Position numbers and translations under genes: made by a program. 45,067 bases of DNA from Chara braunii (Eukaryota > Streptophyta > Charophyceae > Charales > Characeae): assembly GCA_003427395.1 (NCBI GenBank), contig BFEA01000079.1:1914453-1959519 (forward strand), written 5' to 3'. Below are positions 40,991-45,067 of this stretch, piece by piece (positions within the stretch are counted from its first letter, which is position 1; every line of letters begins with the position of its first letter). The notes under the pieces were generated by a model. It saw only the letters and a program-made list of their open reading frames with translations, made no database searches and had not been told where the DNA came from.

Positions 40991-41775
40991 GCCCTTGCTC
41001 TCCGCGACTCTTCTTTTGAATGATGGATGTGCTTGATATTGTTCGAATTGAGCTGGCTGGATGCTGAACTGGATTATATTCGCTCGTTTCACGATTTTGC
41101 ATCAGCATGGTCATAGAACATAATTCTTTTTGGTAAAAAGAAACAAAAGAAATTTCGGTTTTGGATTTTTGACTCGTGATTGGCTACGAATTTGAACATG
41201 ACTCCAAGGCAAAAGTTGCTTGTATTGTTATTTTACATGACACATTTCTTTTTTCAGATTTTTCTGATAACTTTTTTTTTTTTTTTTTTTTTAATAATTT
41301 TTATGTTCGCGTTCGGAGGGTTTTGGGCGCTTGTTCGCGTTCGCCTCCGAACGCGAACAAGGTGCTACGGAGGTCGTACTCACTCCTTGCTTACGAGTAC
41401 TGGAATCCCCCCCTCCCCTTCCCCCCCCCCCACTCTATTTCTCCCTCATCTGACTTTTCATCTGTTCACACCCGTCCTTGTCTTTTCAATTTCCTTTCTT
41501 TGCTTACTCATCCCCCCCCCCCCCCTTTTTTCCTCCTATATTCTCTAAATAGCCTTGATACTTCATTTTATCATCCTCTTGGCTGGAAATAGCTTGTGCA
41601 ATCTTTTTGCTTTCAATTGATTTGTGATGAATGTGTGCAAAGCATCTCCACGCATGAGAGTTCCTGTTTCTCGCACAATAATTCACCTACCGGATGCTGG
41701 TCGTTTGATGTTTGGTTGAATTCCGTATGCGCAAAGTTTTGCACCTGGCCATGACGTTACTCACGGTGGCTTCGC
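40991..41775. other. No gene recognised; includes a 16-bp inverted repeat
   Basis: TGTTCGCGTTCGGAGG (41304-41319) is perfectly inverted at 41344-41359 around 24 bases. Poly(T) (41273-41292) and poly(C) runs lie on either side. Confidence 0.55.
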
Positions 41776-42043
41776 CACACACACACACAAAGTCTACCCA
41801 CCCAGACAATCTTTTTATAATGTTCTTTTGTTTTCCTAACTCATACGAACACAAGGTTTCCAGTTCTAATCCTTCTTTTTTTGTTTTTTCTAACTTTTGT
41901 CTTCCCAACTGAGCACCTTTAAGTAGTGCCCAACAATTTGTCATTCCTGATTTGGAGACCCTGCATCACTCTTAGGGGGGTTAGTCAGTTAGGGATGTAT
42001 GTCTGCCTTACGGTGACGACAGTTGCTGGTTGGAGCAACTCCC

Positions 42044-42087
42044 TGGCTCAGTGGGTGGTGGGAACCAACAGTCTGCTAGGTTCACCC
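42044..42087 (+). promoter_or_regulatory. tRNA-like A and B boxes in unit D, copy 1
   Basis: TGGCTCAGTGG (42044-42054) matches the pol III A box; GGTTCACCC (42079-42087) resembles a B box 24 bases later, slightly closer than in a tRNA. The same pair occurs in copy 2. Confidence 0.4.
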
Positions 42088-42710
42088 GTGATGTGAGTGG
42101 GTGATGTGCCGCTCTGTGTTGGATGTGTGGACTGCCTTGTCTGCGCTCCACCGCTGCCTTGCTGCCTGTTCCGCTTGCTTCGCAGGTTGTTCTTGCCAAG
42201 CTATGTCCTCGCTGTGTGGTCTGGTCTTGTTGGTGTTGCCTTAAGATTCGCTGCTCCGCTGCGTTGACTCCCATCTGCTGGCCGTGCCTTCCATGTCTGT
42301 TGCTTGCATGCCTTGTAGTTTGGTTGCCTTGTTTGTGTTGCCTTATGCATCGCTGCAAGGTTGCCATACTGCTCGTCCGCTCACCCTGCCGTTCCTAGCA
42401 GTCGTCTTCGTCGTTATGCAATCAGGTTGCTCGGACAGCGTTGCCTGGTGCTTCGTAGAGTTGCTGCCTGCTGCTTTGTGCATGGCTGCGGAGTTGGTGT
42501 TGCTTTGTGCTTCACTGCGCTGTTGCCATGCTGCTTGCCCGCTTGCTCTGTCGTTCCTTGCAGTTGGCGTCATGCACCCATGTTGCCTCTACTGCGTTGC
42601 CTGGTGCTCCGCAGGGTCGCTGTCTGCTGCTATGTTCCACTTGGGGACAGTCTGCCTTCAACATGGGTCAACTCGTTCATGCCCGAGCTATCAAATACGA
42701 GGATTGCGCA

Positions 42711-42760
42711 GGTTGTCCAGAGTTCAGCATCCTGACAACTCTATGCAAGTCCGACAAAAA
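42711..42760 (+). ncRNA. Decayed type III hammerhead ribozyme in D copy 1
   Basis: It aligns base by base with 44906-44959: GGTTG, TC, CAGA, GTTCAG, CATC, CTGACAA, then TGCAAGT, CCGAC, AAAA. Stem II is lost (CTCTA against CCGAC) and the core CTGATGA has changed at two places, so it should be inactive. Confidence 0.5.
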
Positions 42761-43080
42761 AATCTATCACCATTTTTATTTTTATTTTTTCGCTTTGTGG
42801 TTTGTTGCTACTTGTTACTTTGTCTGCTTTGTTGCCTTGTTGCATTGCTGCTTCTCGACTTCCCATCCATTCTTTCTTGCTTTGTACTGTTTCCCTGCCC
42901 AACCGACCGACTCCCCCACGCCCTCCAGCCTACGTTCCATGCTGTTGCTTCACCGCACTAGTGGTCCTTGTTGCCGCCTCGTTCATCTGCCTAGCGCTGT
43001 TTGTCCCCACGCCCGCCTCCCCCATGCCCTCCACCCTTTGTTCTTCGCTGCGGCTTGTCGTCCAAGTGCCGTGTTCATCT

Positions 43081-43997
43081 TGACCTTCGCCTCACCATTT
43101 TGTTTGAATGGTTGAACTTGCCTTGCTGCTGGGTTGTTTTTTGTTTTTTTTGTTTTCTTTGTTTCATGGCTTTTGAAAGCTGGACACTATTAAGCATTCT
43201 TTTCTATGGGCAAACCTGGCTGAGGGCTCTTTCCCTGTGTTGTTTATAAGCACACCTTCCGACGCAACATGCCGCGGCATGGTCACCAGAGCCTCGTACC
43301 ATAAAAACAAACACACGCAGAGATTCATCTCTTTATGCTTGCAAATGGGTCATCCTCCGTAGCTTTGTTGCTGTCCGTGTGTGTCCTCCCAACACTTGCC
43401 AAATTTCGTGCCTCTTTGCCTTCTGAATGCACTTCCCGATGCAAATAGTGGTTGTCCTCTTAGTGTTTGTCTAACATGGGTCGTGCATGTGTCTGTGTGT
43501 ATGCCTGTGCGGAGTCCGTGGGGCACCGGGCTGTATGGCCTAGTGCCCCCGGACACTACCGTCTTCACCCGAAAATAACGCCCGGGCGTTATTTTCAGTA
43601 AATTGGTGGCAACTTCGGTGGGGTCCAGAATTAAAAAAAAAAAAAAAAAAATCAAAAACTTCTGTGAAAACAATATGTTGTCCAGAATTGCAATGCGACC
43701 ATCTTTTGGCTGAGGGTCACTACAGAATTCCTTAGAAACTCGGAAATAAAAAATAAAAACAAAAATCAAACCAAAATATGCCCCTTCGAAGTCAAAACCC
43801 CTTTCAACCCCCTTTAAACACATATATCCCTCCCTCCCCACCCTTTCAAACCCATGTATACTACCTCTACAGGCACTCTGCCCATGGAACATTCAAATAT
43901 AACGTGCGGGCGTTATATTCGAAGGGGCATTCTATTGAGAAAAGGAGAGTAAAAACGAAAATTCGGGTGACAACAGTAGTCCATCTCATGGGTAGGA
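43081..43997. other. Spacer between the two D units, no gene recognised
   Basis: The segment contains a nested set of inverted repeats (43566-43969) and otherwise unique sequence. If the D units are terminal repeats, this would be the internal region, but I see no primer site or polypurine tract that settles it. Confidence 0.45.
43566..43969. repeat. Nested inverted-repeat block
   Basis: Outer arms: CACCCGAA (43566-43573) with TTCGGGTG (43962-43969). Second pair: ATGCCCCTTCGAA (43778-43790) with TTCGAAGGGGCAT (43918-43930). A perfect 26-bp palindrome (43571-43596, half-site GAAAATAACGCCC) has a related, imperfect partner at 43896-43919 (AATATAACG...CGTTATATT). Confidence 0.75.
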
Positions 43998-44230
43998 CAC
44001 ACACACACACATACAATCAGTTTTATGTCTGTTGGCCTTTCTTCTGTTGTCTGTCCTCCCCCTGACTTTTTCTAAGTATGTTTTGTGTGCCCAACCGAGC
44101 ACCCTTAAGTAGTGCCAAACAGTCGGTGGTTCCTCGTTTGGAGCGCCTACTGCACTCTTATGGGGGCCGCTCAGTTCGGGATGTCTGTGTTGCCTGTAGG
44201 TGACGACGAATGGTCGTCGGATTGTCCCCC

Positions 44231-44274
44231 TGGCTCAGCGGGTGGTGGGAACCAACAGTCTGCGGGGTTCTTTC
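44231..44274 (+). promoter_or_regulatory. tRNA-like A and B boxes in unit D, copy 2
   Basis: TGGCTCAGCGG (44231-44241) and GGTTCTTTC (44266-44274) occupy the same places as in copy 1. The A box is good; the B box is weak. Confidence 0.35.
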
Positions 44275-44905
44275 GTGATGTGAGTAGGTCATGTGCTGTT
44301 TTGCTCCGTGTTGGATGTGTAGACTATATTGTCTGCGCTCTGCCACGGTCTTGCTGCCCGTGCCGCTTGCTTTGCAGGTCGTCCTCGCTGCTCTGCCGCC
44401 TTGCCGCCTACCCGCGGGTCGTGCCTCCCGTGTCTTTTGCTCGCGTGCCTTGTGGTTTGGTAGCCTTGTGGCGGTGCCTCGTGCTTCGCTGCACGGTTGC
44501 TGGCCTGCTTGTCTGTGTGCTCTGTCGGCCTTCAGTGTCCTTTGCGTGCATGCCTTGTATTGGTTGCCTTGTTGGTGGTGCCTTGTGCTTCACTGCACGG
44601 TTGCCGAGCTGCTCGTCCGCTTGCCCTGTTGGCCTTCCGCGTCCTTTACTTGCTTGCGTGCTTTGTAGTGTGGTCGCCTTGCTGATGTTGCCTTGCGCTT
44701 CACCGCATGGTTGCCGAGCTGCTCGTCCACTTGCCCTGTCGTTCCTTGCAGTCGTCTTTGGTGATAAGCGGTTGGGCTGCCTCTACTGTGTTGCCTGGTG
44801 CTCCACAGGGTTGCTGCCCGCTGCTATGTCCCGCTTGGGGACAGTCTGCCTTCAACATGGGTCGAAGGGTTCATGACCCAAACCATCAAATACGGGGATT
44901 CCGCA

Positions 44906-44959
44906 GATTGTCGAGGGTTCAGCCTCCTCATGAGTCGGTGCAACTCCGACAAAACAATC
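44906..44959 (+). ncRNA. Type III hammerhead ribozyme with two core substitutions
   Basis: All helices are present. Stem III: GATTG (44906-44910) with CAATC (44955-44959). Cleavage triplet GTC ends at 44912. Stem I: GAGG (44913-44916) with CCTC (44923-44926), loop GTTCAG. Core 1: CTCATGA (44927-44933), expected CTGATGA. Stem II: GTCGG (44934-44938) with CCGAC (44946-44950), 7-base loop. Core 2: AAAA (44951-44954), expected GAAA. Type III hammerheads are the form found in plant retrozymes. The changed bases (positions G5 and G12) are essential for catalysis, so this copy is probably dead. Confidence 0.72.
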
Positions 44960-45067
44960 TTTCATCTTTTGTTTTTTTTCGCTGTGTTTTTTTGTGCTGT
45001 TTGTTCTTTTGTCTGCCTTGTTGCTTGTTGCCCCCGCCTCATTCTTCTGCCTAGTGCTGTTTGTCTG

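Larger units (their letters stand above)
41776..43080 (+). mobile_element. Hammerhead-bearing repeat unit D, copy 1
   Basis: Copy 1 of a unit that recurs about 2.19 kb downstream. Shared landmarks in order: (CA)n, GAGCACC(T/C)TTAAGTAGTGCC, CTGGCTCAG(T/C)GGGTGGTGGG, CAACAGTCTGC, a ~110-bp minisatellite, GGGGACAGTCTGCCTTCAAC, the hammerhead remnant, then a T-rich stretch and GCCTAG(C/T)GCTGTTTGTC. No protein domain is present. Frames of 90-225 codons here are Cys/Leu-rich products of the minisatellite. The right limit is approximate. Confidence 0.65.
43998..45067 (+). mobile_element. Hammerhead-bearing repeat unit D, copy 2 (runs off window)
   Basis: Homologous to 41776-43080 with the same order of landmarks. 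The minisatellite has three clear units starting at about 44475, 44577 and 44688 (each with G(C/T)GCTTC(G/A)CTGCA or close variants). The window ends in the shared GTGCTGTTTGTC segment, so the true end is not seen. Confidence 0.65.

Noticed and set aside
42284-44876. Cys/Leu-rich frames of up to 254 codons in the D units
   Set aside because: They arise from the 110-bp minisatellite, several frames are open at once, and the two D copies do not keep the same frame.

Overview
This window is non-coding, repeat-dense nuclear DNA from a eukaryote with a large genome. The chromodomain-bearing Ty3/gypsy elements, a primer site resembling the plant initiator-Met one, and short TTTAGGG-type tracts point to a streptophyte (land plant or charophyte alga). 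The species cannot be decided from the sequence. I found no intact cellular gene. Almost everything recognisable is mobile-element debris, nested in layers.

Layout. (1) At 1-2811, plus strand, is the degenerate pol of a Ty3/gypsy chromovirus (element A), followed to about 4117 by a probable 3' LTR with CCAAT and TATA boxes. (2) At 4122-23046, plus strand, is a second, older chromovirus-like element (B): 5' LTR 4122-5385, primer site 5388-5400, broken gag, a protease remnant, an integrase tail, a chromodomain ending at 21407, a polypurine tract and a 3' LTR at 21441-23046, with TACG on both sides. A third element (C, minus strand, 11442-21187) lies inside the pol of B, flanked by a perfect 5-bp duplication (ACCGA). 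B also carries a TIR element inside gag (7099-7805) and a 462-bp hAT-like foldback in its 3' LTR (22250-22711, 8-bp duplication). (3) From 23 to 37 kb are SINE-like and LINE-tail fragments, a 669-base gap (24580-25248), microsatellites, hairpin-forming tandem arrays, and a series of modules with (AAT)n tracts and consensus splice-donor sites. (4) At 37241 to about 40990, minus strand, is a LINE with reverse transcriptase, zf-RVT domain, 3' hairpin and poly(A). (5) From 41.78 kb to the window end are two copies of a non-coding unit about 2.2 kb apart. Each holds a tRNA-like A/B box, a ~110-bp minisatellite and, in the same place, a hammerhead-ribozyme motif.

The most interesting signal is the hammerhead family. 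At 44906-44959 every helix of a type III hammerhead is present (stem III 5 bp, GUC cleavage triplet, stem I 4 bp, stem II 5 bp) with two core substitutions. At 42711-42760 is a more decayed copy in the duplicated unit. At 27474-27502 the catalytic core CTGATGA / 5-bp stem II / GAAA is intact but its 5' half is missing. With the paired repeats this suggests a retrozyme-like non-autonomous retroelement. A second notable signal is a conserved LINE 3' tail at three loci; in two of them it is followed by a hairpin whose stem sequence differs while pairing is kept. All three reverse transcriptases in the window have a changed residue in the catalytic Asp-Asp pair, and many reading-frame breaks are Trp-to-stop changes, so these elements appear to be long dead.
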